The position numbers and the translations under genes were made by a program. Below, piece by piece: positions 1 to 8,558 of a stretch of 64,000 nucleotides of DNA (positions are counted from its first letter, which is position 1; each line of letters begins with the position of its first letter). Origin of the DNA: Pseudomonas sp. MYb327 (GTDB lineage: Bacteria; Pseudomonadota; Gammaproteobacteria; Pseudomonadales; Pseudomonadaceae); contig NZ_CP159258.1 in the NCBI RefSeq assembly GCF_040438925.1, positions 1,192,001 to 1,256,000 of the forward strand. The letters are read 5' to 3'. Below the pieces are notes generated by a model. The model did no database searches and was not told the origin of the DNA. It worked only from the letters and a program-made list of their open reading frames with translations.

Positions 1-338
1 AGCAGCGGTGCCTCGCTGACGCCATGATCAAGTTCGATCTCGGCGAACTTGTCCTCGCCCTGGGTGGCGAAACGTCCGGACAGCGTCTCTTGCTCCGTGG
101 ACAGCACGTGCACGTTCCAATGCTTGCCGCTGCTGAATACCGGCAGGCTGCGCGCTTGCTTGGACAGGCTCCAGAGCACCAGCGGAGGGTTGAGTGAAAC
201 CGAGTTGAAGCTGTTGGCGGTGATGCCCACGGGCGAGCCGTCTTCGGTCTGGGTGGTGATGATCGTAACCCCGGTGGTGAACGTGCCGAGCGCGGCACGA
301 AATGCCTGGGGATCGAAGCTGATGTTTTGCATTGCCAT
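1..338 (-). CDS. hsaB: Flavin reductase HsaB, C-terminal part outside window
   Basis: Reading leftwards from the ATG at 338, the protein begins MAMQNISFDPQAFRAALGTF, followed by TTGVTIITT and a GITANSFNSVSLNPPLVLWS stretch. This is the FMN-binding split-barrel core of small NAD(P)H:flavin reductases (DIM6/NTAB family). About 112 residues are visible; the window edge removes the C-terminus. In the seco-steroid pathway HsaB supplies reduced flavin to the oxygenase HsaA, and an HsaA candidate lies at 42929-44116, so the two components are about 42 kb apart here. A GAGG lies just before 338; an in-frame ATG at 350 and another at 332 are alternative starts. An 18-bp operator-like dyad (399-416) precedes it. 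Assignment to HsaB rather than another flavin reductase rests on context. Confidence 0.82.
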   Translation of the reverse strand, partial: MAMQNISFDPQAFRAALGTFTTGVTIITTQTEDGSPVGITANSFNSVSLNPPLVLWSLSKQARSLPVFSSGKHWNVHVLSTEQETLSGRFATQGEDKFAEIELDHGVSEAPL

Positions 339-398
339 GACTGGCCTCATGGAGTGGGGTTTTCGTATGGCCAGTATTGGGCGTTTGCGGGTGCTGAA

Positions 399-416
399 CA
401 TCGTCTCAACGGACTA
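399..416 (-). promoter_or_regulatory. Shared 18-bp operator-like dyad before hsaB
   Basis: On the minus strand it reads TAGTCCGTTGAGACGATG, a close match to the recurring element. It ends 60 bp before the hsaB start. A -10-like AATACT lies at 373-378, 21 nt downstream. It belongs to a family of 16 sites in the window. Confidence 0.65.
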
Positions 417-432
417 ACGCTAATGTACGAAT

Positions 433-450
433 CTCGTCCGATTGGACGAG
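433..450 (+). promoter_or_regulatory. Operator-like dyad, most symmetric copy, before aldehyde dehydrogenase
   Basis: CTCGTCCGATTGGACGAG has perfect 7-bp arms around GATT. It is the same GTCC-N4-GGAC core as the other sites, but with CTC instead of TAG on the left and GAG at the right end. It ends 85 bp before the aldehyde dehydrogenase ATG. No convincing -10 hexamer sits at the usual spacing, which makes this the least typical promoter of the set. Confidence 0.5.
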
Positions 451-535
451 GCGACGCAGCTTTGCGAGAGGCTAGGGTGGCGCCAGGCGCATCGGGCGCT
501 CAACGGCCATCGAGCCAACCTGCAAGGGAATAACA

Positions 536-1975
536 ATGAGTACAGCCGCATCTTGCGTCCAAGACCTTTCCAGCCTGCTGGCACAACAGAAAAAAGCCTT
601 TGCCAGCAGCGGCAATGTCAGCGCCGACACGCGTCGCCAGCGACTCCAACAAGTGATCGACCTGCTGGTCCATAACCACCAGGCCTTGACCACGGCAATC
701 GACCAGGATTTTGGCGGGCGGCCTGCCGGGTTTTCATTGATGAATGACGTGCTGGGCGCACTGGCCTCGCTCAAACATGCCCGTGACCACCTGCAGGACT
801 GGATGCAGGACGAGCCGCGCGAGATGTTCGCTCCTTATGACCAGCTCGGAGCCAAAGCCTGGGTCATGCATCAGCCAAAAGGCACGGTGGGCATCCTGGG
901 TACCTGGAACGCACCGCTGTATACCTTGTTCAGTCCACTGGCCTCGGCGCTGGCGGCCGGCAACCGGGCCATCCTCAAGCCTTCGGAAGTGGTGCCTCGC
1001 ACCGCCGAACTGGTGGCGCGTTTGTGCGCCGAGCATCTCGACCCACTCGTAGTGGCGGTGGTCAACGGCGGGCCGGAACTGGGCGAGGCCTTTAGCAGCC
1101 AGCCCTTCGACCACCTGGTGTTCACCGGTAGCACGGCGATTGGCCGGCTAGTGATGGGCAATGCCGCAAAAAACCTGGTGCCGGTGACCCTGGAGCTCGG
1201 CGGCAAGTCGCCGGTGATCGTTTCAACCACTGCTGATTTGAACAAAACCGCCTTCAGCATCGCGGCGGGCAAGATTTGCAATGGTGGGCAGGTCTGCATC
1301 AATCCGGATCTTGTCTACGTGCCCAAGGCTCAACTGGAATCGTTTCTCGATGCGCTGCGCAGTGCCTATTGCGATCTCAACCCGACAGTGGCCGGCAATC
1401 CGGATGTGGTGGCGGTGGTCAACCAACGTCATCTGGACCGGGTCGAAGGTCTGGTACAGGACGCCGAGTCCAGCGGTGCGCGCGTCGAATGCCTGCCAGA
1501 ATCGTTGGCCGTGGAGGCTGGCGGGGACCGTCGGCGTCCGCTGCGCGTGGTGATTGATCCGGTTCCGGACAGCCTGATCATGCACGAAGAAATCTTTGGC
1601 CCGGCGATGGTTGTGCTTGGTTATGACGACCTCGAACAGGTCATTGCGCAGATCAACGGCAGACCACGTCCGCTGGCGTTGTACTACTTCGGCGAGAATG
1701 CACACGAGCAACGTTACGTGCTGGAGCACACGCTGTCAGGCGGGGTCACTCTCAACGATGTGATGATGCATCCCGCGCTGCACGATGCGCCGTTCGGTGG
1801 CGTCGGCGCTTCGGGCATGGGCCATTACCATGGCCGCGAAGGCTTTCTCGAATTCAGTCACTTGCGCACGGTGTTCCAGGCGTCGGCCCATGACCCGCGC
1901 CGCGAATGGGGCCTGTTGCCGCCTTATGGCGAGCACTATCTGGCGGCCATGCTGGCCGGGGTAACCTCCGACTGA
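536..1975 (+). CDS. NAD(P)+-dependent aldehyde dehydrogenase, coniferyl-aldehyde type; candidate steroid side-chain aldehyde dehydrogenase
   Basis: 479 residues, normal for the ALDH family. The coenzyme-binding FTGSTAIGRLV segment, the general-base VTLELGGKSP motif (Glu220) and the nucleophile motif GGQVCINPD (Cys254) are all present, so the active site is intact. The C-terminal APFGGVGASGMGHYHGREGF is characteristic of the coniferyl aldehyde dehydrogenase branch. In cholate degradation by Pseudomonas the first side-chain aldolase step gives a C22 steroid aldehyde that an ALDH (Sad in strain Chol1) oxidises to the acid. Two aldolase modules in this window make that role likely, but the substrate is inferred. 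The start ATG has a GGGA/AAGGGA Shine-Dalgarno upstream. Confidence 0.85.
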   Translation: MSTAASCVQDLSSLLAQQKKAFASSGNVSADTRRQRLQQVIDLLVHNHQALTTAIDQDFGGRPAGFSLMNDVLGALASLKHARDHLQDWMQDEPREMFAPYDQLGAKAWVMHQPKGTVGILGTWNAPLYTLFSPLASALAAGNRAILKPSEVVPRTAELVARLCAEHLDPLVVAVVNGGPELGEAFSSQPFDHLVFTGSTAIGRLVMGNAAKNLVPVTLELGGKSPVIVSTTADLNKTAFSIAAGKICNGGQVCINPDLVYVPKAQLESFLDALRSAYCDLNPTVAGNPDVVAVVNQRHLDRVEGLVQDAESSGARVECLPESLAVEAGGDRRRPLRVVIDPVPDSLIMHEEIFGPAMVVLGYDDLEQVIAQINGRPRPLALYYFGENAHEQRYVLEHTLSGGVTLNDVMMHPALHDAPFGGVGASGMGHYHGREGFLEFSHLRTVFQASAHDPRREWGLLPPYGEHYLAAMLAGVTSD

Positions 1976-2075
1976 TTTCAGCGCGGGGGCCTTGCGCCCC
2001 CATCCGCTGCATGGGACAGGCCACTGTTTATGTACAAGGCAATTACTATCGCCCAGCGCTTCAAGCGCGCCTTTG

Positions 2076-2308
2076 GTGGCGCAGATTCGCAGTGGCGCCG
2101 ATGATGTGATCCGCAGCGTGGACACCATCGCCGCCGTGATTACCGAACAGGTGCGCGTCACGCGGGAAATGGTCAGCCGGGTCGAGAGTGTCTCGACCGG
2201 CACCGGAGCGTTGTCGGCCAACGCCGGGCGTAGCGCGGTGGCCGCCGCGACCTGGAGCAACTGGCGCGGGCATTGGATCAATTGTCGGCGCGCTTCAATG
2301 TCGCTTGA
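2076..2308 (+). pseudogene. Remnant of a methyl-accepting chemotaxis protein C-terminus
   Basis: One frame reads VAQIRSGADDVIRSVDTI, then ITEQVRVTREMVSRVESVS, which resembles the final coiled coil of MCP signalling domains. Near 2251 the reading shifts by one base and continues as LEQLARALDQLSARFNVA followed by a stop at 2306-2308, the usual MCP ending. No start, transmembrane segment or highly conserved signalling tip is present. It appears to be a decayed 3' fragment left by rearrangement between the aldehyde dehydrogenase and amidase genes. A GC-rich hairpin (GGGGGC/GCCCCC, 1985-2001) without a T-run lies just upstream. Confidence 0.5.
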
Positions 2309-2343
2309 ACCCGGCCTTGTTCCATCTGAATACCGCTCCCCCC

Positions 2344-2433
2344 TGTAGGAGCGAGCCTGCTCGCGATGAGGTCAGCAAATTCAACATCAACGTTGGCTGA
2401 TCTAGCGCTTTCGCGAGCAGGCTCGCTCCCACA
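2344..2433. repeat. REPIN (paired inverted REP elements)
   Basis: TGTAGGAGCGAGCCTGCTCG (from 2344) is mirrored by CGCGAGCAGGCTCGCTCCCA (from 2412), with a short spacer. This is the common Pseudomonas REP doublet. Confidence 0.85.
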
Positions 2434-2485
2434 AGGAGTCGGACCTCTATCCTTAACAACCCACAATCAGGGCGCGATCATCACC

Positions 2486-4054
2486 ATGGATAACCACGAA
2501 AACGCACCACTCAATTCCACCACCGGCTGGCCGCGCCGCAGCGTACTCAAGGCCGGTGCCGTGGCTGTCGGCGTCGGGATTCTGGGGCGGTTTGCCGATG
2601 CCCGCGCGGCGGGGCTGTCGGCCAGCGACTATCAGGCGATGGATGCCTGGGCCATGAGCCAGGCGATCCGCAGTGGCGAACTGAGCGCCGAGGACCTCTT
2701 GGCGGCGGCGCTGTTGCGCTACAACGAGGTCAACCCCAAGGTCAATGCAGTGAACATGCTGCATGAAACCTACGCGCGGACTTTGCTCGCCCAGCGCCGC
2801 GTCGCCGGCACCTACAACCAGGGCGCCCTGGCTGGTGTGCCGCTGCTGTTCAAAGACCTGAACACCACGCTGCAAGGCACGATCACCAGTAACGGTAGCC
2901 GGATGTTCAAGGATTCACCGCCCGCCGCGCGTACCAGCACGCTAATCACCCGTTATGAACAGGCCGGTGCGGTGCCGTTCGGCAAGACCACATCGCCCGA
3001 ATTCGGCTTAACCACCACCACCGAATCCTTGGCCTGGGGCCAGACTCATAACCCGTGGAACCTGGCCATGAGCGCCGGCGGTTCTTCCGGCGGCTCGGCT
3101 GCGGCGGTGGCGGCGGGGATCGTTCCCGTGGCTCATGCCACTGATGGCGGCGGTTCGATCCGCATTCCCGCTTCGTACTGCGGCGTGGTCGGGCTCAAGC
3201 CGACCCGCTATCGCACCCCCAGCGGGCCACTGCATTTCGAAGGTTCGTTTGGCGCCAGCGCTGCCAATGTGGTGTCGCGCACGGTGCGTGATACCGCGCT
3301 GTTCCTCGATGCCGGTCAGGGGCATGAGGCGGGCAGTGCTTATTGGTGCCCACCGTTGATTCGACCTTATGTGGAAGAATTGCAGCGTGATCCGGGCAAG
3401 TTGCGCGTGGCCGTGGTGCGCCAGTCACTGACCGGCGCCCCTTTGGACCCGGCGATTGCCGCCACGCTGGAGCAGACCATCAAGCAACTGTTGGCGCTTG
3501 GGCATCAACTCGACGAATTGACGCTGAACATCGATCCGCGCCAGTTGTTCGGTGCCCATGGCACTGCGCTCGGCACAGCCTTGCGTGTGCAGATTCATGA
3601 CCGGGAGCAGGTACTCGGGCGGGCTGCCACGGCTCAGGATCTGGAGAAGATCACCTTGGTCAACCTCGAGCGCTCGAAAGCGACCAGTGGCGAAGACCTG
3701 TACCGCGCGCGGCAAGCGTTCGAGCGTATTGGTGCGACGATGGAGCAGCACTTTGAACTCTATGACGTGATCCTGTCGCCGGTCACGGGCAGCCTGACCC
3801 CGAAGCTGGGTCTGTTGTCGCTTGACCAGCCTTGGGACAGCTACGCCCATCAGGCCATGGGCAGCGCCGGTTTCACCGTGATAGCCAATGTCAGCGGCCA
3901 GCCGGCTATCTCCCTGCCACTGGGCCAGAGCGATGACGGCTTGCCGGTGGGCATGATGTTCACCGCTCGCCTGGGTGGCGAAGACGTGCTGTTGCGTCTG
4001 GCCAGCCAGTTGGAACAGGCACATCCATGGGCCGCCAGGCGCGCCATGCTGTAA
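2486..4054 (+). CDS. Tat-exported amidase-signature hydrolase
   Basis: 522 residues from the ATG at 2486. The N-terminus has a twin-arginine motif (WPRRSVLKAG) followed by a hydrophobic stretch ending in ADARA, so the protein is predicted to be exported folded by the Tat system. The amidase-signature triad is complete: Lys123 (LLFKDLN), the cis-Ser in AGGSSGGSAAA (around 200-201) and nucleophile Ser224 (DGGGSIRIPAS). The family hydrolyses C-N amide bonds. In this context a plausible substrate is a glycine- or taurine-conjugated bile salt, released in the periplasm before uptake, but no substrate can be read from sequence. It has no copy of the 18-bp dyad upstream; a REPIN separates it from the gene before. 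Confidence 0.85.
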   Translation: MDNHENAPLNSTTGWPRRSVLKAGAVAVGVGILGRFADARAAGLSASDYQAMDAWAMSQAIRSGELSAEDLLAAALLRYNEVNPKVNAVNMLHETYARTLLAQRRVAGTYNQGALAGVPLLFKDLNTTLQGTITSNGSRMFKDSPPAARTSTLITRYEQAGAVPFGKTTSPEFGLTTTTESLAWGQTHNPWNLAMSAGGSSGGSAAAVAAGIVPVAHATDGGGSIRIPASYCGVVGLKPTRYRTPSGPLHFEGSFGASAANVVSRTVRDTALFLDAGQGHEAGSAYWCPPLIRPYVEELQRDPGKLRVAVVRQSLTGAPLDPAIAATLEQTIKQLLALGHQLDELTLNIDPRQLFGAHGTALGTALRVQIHDREQVLGRAATAQDLEKITLVNLERSKATSGEDLYRARQAFERIGATMEQHFELYDVILSPVTGSLTPKLGLLSLDQPWDSYAHQAMGSAGFTVIANVSGQPAISLPLGQSDDGLPVGMMFTARLGGEDVLLRLASQLEQAHPWAARRAML

Positions 4055-4069
4055 CCCGACACCTCCATC

Positions 4070-4138
4070 CTGTAGGCGCTGGCTTGCCAGCGAAAGCGAT
4101 GTCACGGACGCCATCGCCGGCAAGCCAGCGCCTACAGG
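4070..4138. repeat. REPIN
   Basis: TGTAGGCGCTGGCTTGCCAG is mirrored by CTGGCTTGCCGGCGA read on the opposite strand. The pair lies in the gap after the amidase and just before the operator at 4156. Confidence 0.85.
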
Positions 4139-4155
4139 GAGCCGTTATATCCCCC

Positions 4156-4173
4156 TAGTCCACTTTGACGATG
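4156..4173 (+). promoter_or_regulatory. Shared operator-like dyad before KstD
   Basis: TAGTCCACTTTGACGATG. A -10-like GATCAT lies at 4195-4200 (22 nt downstream). The element ends 99 bp before the ATG at 4273. Confidence 0.65.
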
Positions 4174-4272
4174 AGCCCATCCCCCCGCAGCCCCGATCAT
4201 GGGCTGCACTCCGCCAGCGCACCCTGCGTGGTCGGCGGTTTCTTTCTGACCTCAGCTAATGGCATAACAACA

Positions 4273-5982
4273 ATGACGGCTCAAGTTCAGTCTCAGACCC
4301 ACTACGACGTGATCGTCGTCGGTTCGGGCGCAGGTGCGATGACTTCGGCGGTGTTCCTCGCCGATCAGGGTTTGCGCGTGCTGGTGGTGGAGAAAAGCGA
4401 CCAGTACGGCGGCACCTCGGCGATCTCCGGCGGCGGTATCTGGATTCCGAACAACCATTACTTCGCTCGCATGAGTGGCAACGACAGCTACGCCACGGCG
4501 CTGACCTACCTGAAGGCGGCGGCGGGCGAGCATGTCGATGAAGTGCGCCTGCGTGCCTACCTGGACAATGCGCCGAAGATGATCGAACAGCTCACCCGCA
4601 AAAGCAGGGTGCGTTATGCAGTAGCGGCCAAATACCCTGATTACTATCCGCATCTTCCGGGAGCCCTTGCCGGTGGGCGGACCCTGGACCCTGAATTTTT
4701 TGACACCAGTCTGCTGGGTGATGAGCTGGCAAACCTGCGCAAGCCATCGCCTTCAACGCTGCTGATGGGTTGCATCGCCTGGACTGCGCGTGATGCTCAC
4801 AAGGTCATGGCCCGCAGTTTCGGCTGGCGCCTGCTGATCTTGAAACTGATGATGCGCTACAAGCTGGACTTCAAGTGGCGGCGCAAAAGCAAAATTGATC
4901 GTCGCGCGTCCCTGGGCAGTTCGTTGGTGGCTTCGTTGCGTCGCTCGCTGATGGACCGCGACGTACCGTTGTGGCTCAACACCGATTTCTGCGGGTTGAT
5001 CACCGACAATGAACGGATCAGCGGCATCACCGTGCGACGTGACGGCGCCGAGCTGCAACTGCATGCGCGGTTGGGAGTGATCCTGGCCTCGGGTGGCTTC
5101 GAACAAAATCAGGTCCTGCGCGACCAGTACCTGCCCAAGCCGACCCGCAAATCCTGGAGCGCGACGCCACCGGGTAACAACACGGGTGCGGCGCTGGAAG
5201 CCGGCATGGCTCAGGGCGCGGCCACCGCGTTGATGGACTGGGCGTGGTGGGCGCCGACCATTGCCGTACCCGGAGAAGACAAGCCCCGGGGAATTTTCGC
5301 CGAGCGCGCATTCCCGGGCGCCATCGTGGTCAACGGTGAGGGGCAGCGGTTTGTCAACGAGGCGGCGCCTTACCTGGAGTTCGTCGATGCCATGCATCAG
5401 GACAACCAGAAAACCGGCGGAAAAACAGTGCCAGCCTGGGTGATCTTCGACGCGCATTTCCGCTTCAACTACGCCATGGGCCCGTTGATGCCCGGCCAGA
5501 TCATGCCTGACAGCCGCCTGCGCAAGGAGTGGCTCAACACGCTGTACTGGAAGGCTGACACGTTGGCCGGGCTGGCCCGGCAGATCGGCATCGACAGTGC
5601 CGGCCTGGAAGCCACCGTCACTAAAGTCAACGACTATGCCCAAAGTGGTGTCGACCTCGACTTCGCCCGTGGCGGCAATGTCTTCGATCGTTACTACGGC
5701 GATTGCAACGTCAAGCCCAACCCTTGCCTGGCGCCGCTACAAAAAGGTCCGTATTACGCCATGCGCCTGGATGCCGGCGACATCGGCACCAAGGGCGGCC
5801 TGTTGACCAACGAGCACGCACAGGTGGTGCGCGATGACGGTACGGCCATCGCCGGGCTGTACGCCATCGGCAACTGTTCGGCATCGGTGATGGGCACCAG
5901 CTATCCGGGTGCCGGCGGTACGCTGGGGCCGGCGATGACCTTCGCTTATGTCGCTGCCAACCATTTGGCTCGCACGGTATAG
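4273..5982 (+). CDS. kstD: 3-Ketosteroid delta1-dehydrogenase (KstD/TesH family)
   Basis: 569 residues from the ATG at 4273. The N-terminal FAD site is YDVIVVGSGAGAMTSA, and the GGTSAISGGGIWIPNN segment is typical of KstD-like fumarate reductase-fold flavoproteins. The C-terminal GTSYPGAGGTLGPAMTFAYV completes the flavin/catalytic region. KstD introduces the C1-C2 double bond into ring A of 3-ketosteroids. The next gene is a second, distinct flavoprotein of the same superfamily, matching the tesH-tesI pairing of Comamonas testosteroni. The start is set by homology because the Shine-Dalgarno is weak; an upstream in-frame TTG at 4165 overlaps the operator and is unlikely. Confidence 0.85.
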   Translation: MTAQVQSQTHYDVIVVGSGAGAMTSAVFLADQGLRVLVVEKSDQYGGTSAISGGGIWIPNNHYFARMSGNDSYATALTYLKAAAGEHVDEVRLRAYLDNAPKMIEQLTRKSRVRYAVAAKYPDYYPHLPGALAGGRTLDPEFFDTSLLGDELANLRKPSPSTLLMGCIAWTARDAHKVMARSFGWRLLILKLMMRYKLDFKWRRKSKIDRRASLGSSLVASLRRSLMDRDVPLWLNTDFCGLITDNERISGITVRRDGAELQLHARLGVILASGGFEQNQVLRDQYLPKPTRKSWSATPPGNNTGAALEAGMAQGAATALMDWAWWAPTIAVPGEDKPRGIFAERAFPGAIVVNGEGQRFVNEAAPYLEFVDAMHQDNQKTGGKTVPAWVIFDAHFRFNYAMGPLMPGQIMPDSRLRKEWLNTLYWKADTLAGLARQIGIDSAGLEATVTKVNDYAQSGVDLDFARGGNVFDRYYGDCNVKPNPCLAPLQKGPYYAMRLDAGDIGTKGGLLTNEHAQVVRDDGTAIAGLYAIGNCSASVMGTSYPGAGGTLGPAMTFAYVAANHLARTV

Positions 5983-5991
5983 GAGGCAGAG

Positions 5992-7689
5992 ATGTCCATG
6001 TCCAATAACCTCCCCAGCACCGAAATACTGCCACCCTTGCGAGTGGCCGACAGCGAAAGCGTGCACTGGGATGAACAATGCGATGTGCTGGTCATCGGCT
6101 GGGGAGCGGCGGGTGCGTGTGCCGCGCTGGAAGCTCGCGCCAGGGGCGCCGATGTGTTGATCGCCGACCGGTTCACCGGTGGTGGTGCCAGCGCCAAGAG
6201 CGGCGGAGTTGTGTATGCCGGCGGCGGTACTCGCCATCAGCAGGCGGCGGGCTTCAACGATAGCCCTGAAGCCATGTTCGATTACCTCAAGCACGAAACG
6301 CAAAACGTGGTCAGCGACGACACCCTGCGGCGCTTCTGCGCCGACAGCGTGAGCAATCTCCAATGGCTGGAAAGCCATGGCGCGCCCTACGCCCACCAGA
6401 TGCCACCGGGGGGCAAGACCTCGTATCCGCCCGATGGATACTTTCTCTATTACTCGGGTAACGAGTTGGTGCCTGATCATCGCGGTCCCTTGCCAGCGGC
6501 GCCGCGCGGTCATCGCACCGTCGGCAAAGGCCAGGGCGGCGCGGTGCTTTATGCCCACCTCAAGGCTGCGTGCCTCAAGGCCGGGGCTCGCCCGCTGTTG
6601 CAAGCGGCAGCGCGGCGATTGGTGGTTGATCCTCAGAAACGCGTGCTGGGTGCCGAATTCTGGTGCATGCCCGAAGGCAGTAAAGAGACCGAGCTGCATG
6701 CACGACTGGCGGCCCGCGCCGAACGATTGCAGAACTTCGCACCGGGTTATTGCAACAAACTGCGCGTAAAGATCTGCCAGCTTGAACGTGATTTCGCCCG
6801 TCCACGGCGGGTGCGAGCACGCAACGGCGTGATCCTCAGCACGGGCGGCTTCATCTTCAATCGCCAGTTGCTTGGGCAGCATGCGCCGAAGTTTCGCCGC
6901 AACTTCAAAGTGGGCGCCACTGGCTGCGATGGCAGCGGTTTGCGCCTGGGCGCCAGCGTCGGCGGTCAGGCGCGAGGGCTGGAGCGAGTGTCGGCGTGGC
7001 GCTTCCTCAACCCGCCGTACAGTTGGCACAAAGGCATCGTGGTCAATCGCGAGGGTCAGCGTTTCTGCAATGAAGAAGTGTATGGCGCCACCCTTGGCCA
7101 GCCGTTGATGGAAGAGCAGGGTGGCAAGGCCTGGCTGGTGCTGGATGCGCCGTTGCGCAAGAAGGCAATTGGCGAGGCACTGTTTGGAGGCTACTGGTGG
7201 TTCCAGAGTTTCCCGGCCTTGGCGCTGATGCTGTTCAAAGTGCGAAAGGGCAAGAGCCTGAGCGAGTTGGCCAATGCGACCTCCATGGACCCGGCGGTGC
7301 TGCGTGCCTCGGTGCTGGCGGCCAATGCCGCTGCCCGTGGCGAGGCACCGGAGCCGTTCGGCAAATCCGAGGGCGGCCGCCAGGTACTCGATCAGGGACC
7401 GTTTTATGCCTGCGACATTTCCGTGACCAACCCGGTATTTCCGCTGGGAGCGTTGACCCTCGGCGGGCTGCGGGTGGATGAACTCAGCGGCGCCGTACTG
7501 GACGAGCAGGGTCAGGCAATCGCTGGCTTGTACGCCGCCGGACGCACTGCCCTGGGGATTCCTTCGCATTTGTACATCAGCGGCCTGTCCCTGGCTGACT
7601 GCGTGTTCTCCGGCCGGCGCGCCGGTGCCGCCGTCGCCCGCGCCCAAGGTCAACCCTCACCAACGCCCCACGCACATGAGATGACATGA
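5992..7689 (+). CDS. tesI: 3-Ketosteroid delta4(5alpha)/delta4-dehydrogenase-like flavoprotein (TesI-like)
   Basis: 565 residues, preceded by AGGAGG at 5 nt spacing that overlaps the kstD stop. The FAD-binding CDVLVIGWGAAGACAALEA and GGGASAKSGGVVYAGGGTRH segments resemble the family that includes 3-ketosteroid-delta4(5alpha)-dehydrogenase. The C-terminal GLYAAGRTALGIPSHLYISG replaces the GAGGTLGPAMTF motif of KstD, so this is a different enzyme rather than a duplicate. It would introduce the C4-C5 double bond into 5-alpha- or 5-beta-reduced 3-ketosteroids, a step needed for bile acids, whose A/B ring fusion is saturated. Stereospecificity cannot be read from sequence. It overlaps the next gene by ATGA. 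Confidence 0.75.
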   Translation: MSMSNNLPSTEILPPLRVADSESVHWDEQCDVLVIGWGAAGACAALEARARGADVLIADRFTGGGASAKSGGVVYAGGGTRHQQAAGFNDSPEAMFDYLKHETQNVVSDDTLRRFCADSVSNLQWLESHGAPYAHQMPPGGKTSYPPDGYFLYYSGNELVPDHRGPLPAAPRGHRTVGKGQGGAVLYAHLKAACLKAGARPLLQAAARRLVVDPQKRVLGAEFWCMPEGSKETELHARLAARAERLQNFAPGYCNKLRVKICQLERDFARPRRVRARNGVILSTGGFIFNRQLLGQHAPKFRRNFKVGATGCDGSGLRLGASVGGQARGLERVSAWRFLNPPYSWHKGIVVNREGQRFCNEEVYGATLGQPLMEEQGGKAWLVLDAPLRKKAIGEALFGGYWWFQSFPALALMLFKVRKGKSLSELANATSMDPAVLRASVLAANAAARGEAPEPFGKSEGGRQVLDQGPFYACDISVTNPVFPLGALTLGGLRVDELSGAVLDEQGQAIAGLYAAGRTALGIPSHLYISGLSLADCVFSGRRAGAAVARAQGQPSPTPHAHEMT

Positions 7690-8468
7690 TGACGCTCAAT
7701 CAAAACAACCAGAACGGACGGGTTCACGGCAAGGTGGCGCTGGTTACCGGTGGTGCCAAGGGCATCGGCGCCGCCAGCGTGCGGCTGCTCGCGGCCGAAG
7801 GTGCCCAAGTGCTGATCAGCGACCTCGATGTCGAGGCAGGGCAAGCGCTGGCGCAGGAAATCGGCCCGACCGCCGCCTTTATCCGCCAGGACGTCAGCAG
7901 TGAAGAGCAATGGCGCGACGTCGTGGGTCATGTGCGCGAGCGCTATGGTCGACTGGATATTCTGGTCAACAACGCCGGCATCCTGATCCACGGCTCGATT
8001 GAAGAAACCAGCCTGGCCGATTGGCGCAAAGTGATGCAGGTGAATGCCGATGGCGTGTTTCTGGGCTGTCGCGAAGGCATTGCGTTGATGAAGGACAGCG
8101 GTGGTTCGATAATCAATCTGTCTTCCGTCGCAGCCCTGGCGGGGCGTGACGATTACCTGGCCTACAGCGCCTCGAAAGGGGCGGTCGCGGCGTTGTCGCG
8201 CTCGGTGGCGGTGCTTTGCCGCCGACGCAAATACCGCATCCGTTGCAATACCCTGCATCCGGATGGCGTGCTCACCGACATGACCCGTGGCGGATTTCCT
8301 GAGGGCGTCGATGCAGACCGCCTGACCATCGACAGCGACCCGATGAATCGCATGTGCCGGCCAGAGGACGTGGCGGCCAGTGTGTTGTTTCTGGCCAGCG
8401 ATGAGTCCCGGGCAATCAATGGCGTCGAGTTGCGGGTGGACAGCGGGCAGATGGTGATGAGTATCTAA
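7686..8468 (+). CDS. Short-chain dehydrogenase, 3beta/17beta-hydroxysteroid dehydrogenase-like
   Basis: 260 residues. Classical SDR features are all visible: VTGGAKGIGAAS for NAD binding, the NNAGIL motif, the catalytic Ser in INLSSVAAL and the Tyr/Lys of YSASK. The segment CRRRKYRIRCNTLHPDGVLT closely recalls the corresponding part of Comamonas 3beta/17beta-HSD, as does IALMKDSGGSIIN. It probably oxidises a ring hydroxyl (3-beta or 17-beta) to the ketone that KstD requires. It is translationally coupled to the TesI-like gene by a 4-bp overlap, so ring A oxidation genes form one operon (4273-8468). Confidence 0.75.
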   Translation: MMTLNQNNQNGRVHGKVALVTGGAKGIGAASVRLLAAEGAQVLISDLDVEAGQALAQEIGPTAAFIRQDVSSEEQWRDVVGHVRERYGRLDILVNNAGILIHGSIEETSLADWRKVMQVNADGVFLGCREGIALMKDSGGSIINLSSVAALAGRDDYLAYSASKGAVAALSRSVAVLCRRRKYRIRCNTLHPDGVLTDMTRGGFPEGVDADRLTIDSDPMNRMCRPEDVAASVLFLASDESRAINGVELRVDSGQMVMSI

Positions 8469-8482
8469 ACCGGATCTGCCTT

Positions 8483-8533
8483 TTGTAGAAGCCGGCTTGC
8501 AGGACGCTCTCGCCAGCGAGCCGGCTACGCAGG
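8483..8533. repeat. Degenerate REP pair
   Basis: TTGTAGAAGCCGGCTTGC is mirrored imperfectly by GCGAGCCGGCTACGCAGG in the gap between two convergent genes. Confidence 0.55.
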
Positions 8534-8558
8534 TTGTGTGCGTTTGGATGATGAGCGT

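Noticed and set aside
49..417. Plus-strand open frame of 122 aa at the left edge
   Set aside because: The opposite strand encodes the recognisable flavin reductase HsaB.
2030..2104. Short open frame (24 aa) starting MYKAITIAQRF
   Set aside because: No Shine-Dalgarno of note, overlaps the MCP remnant in another frame, and no known peptide family.
5737..7653. Long minus-strand open frame (638 aa) opposite the TesI-like gene
   Set aside because: It lies wholly antisense to a gene with clear FAD motifs and shows no family motif; high-GC codon bias leaves such shadows.
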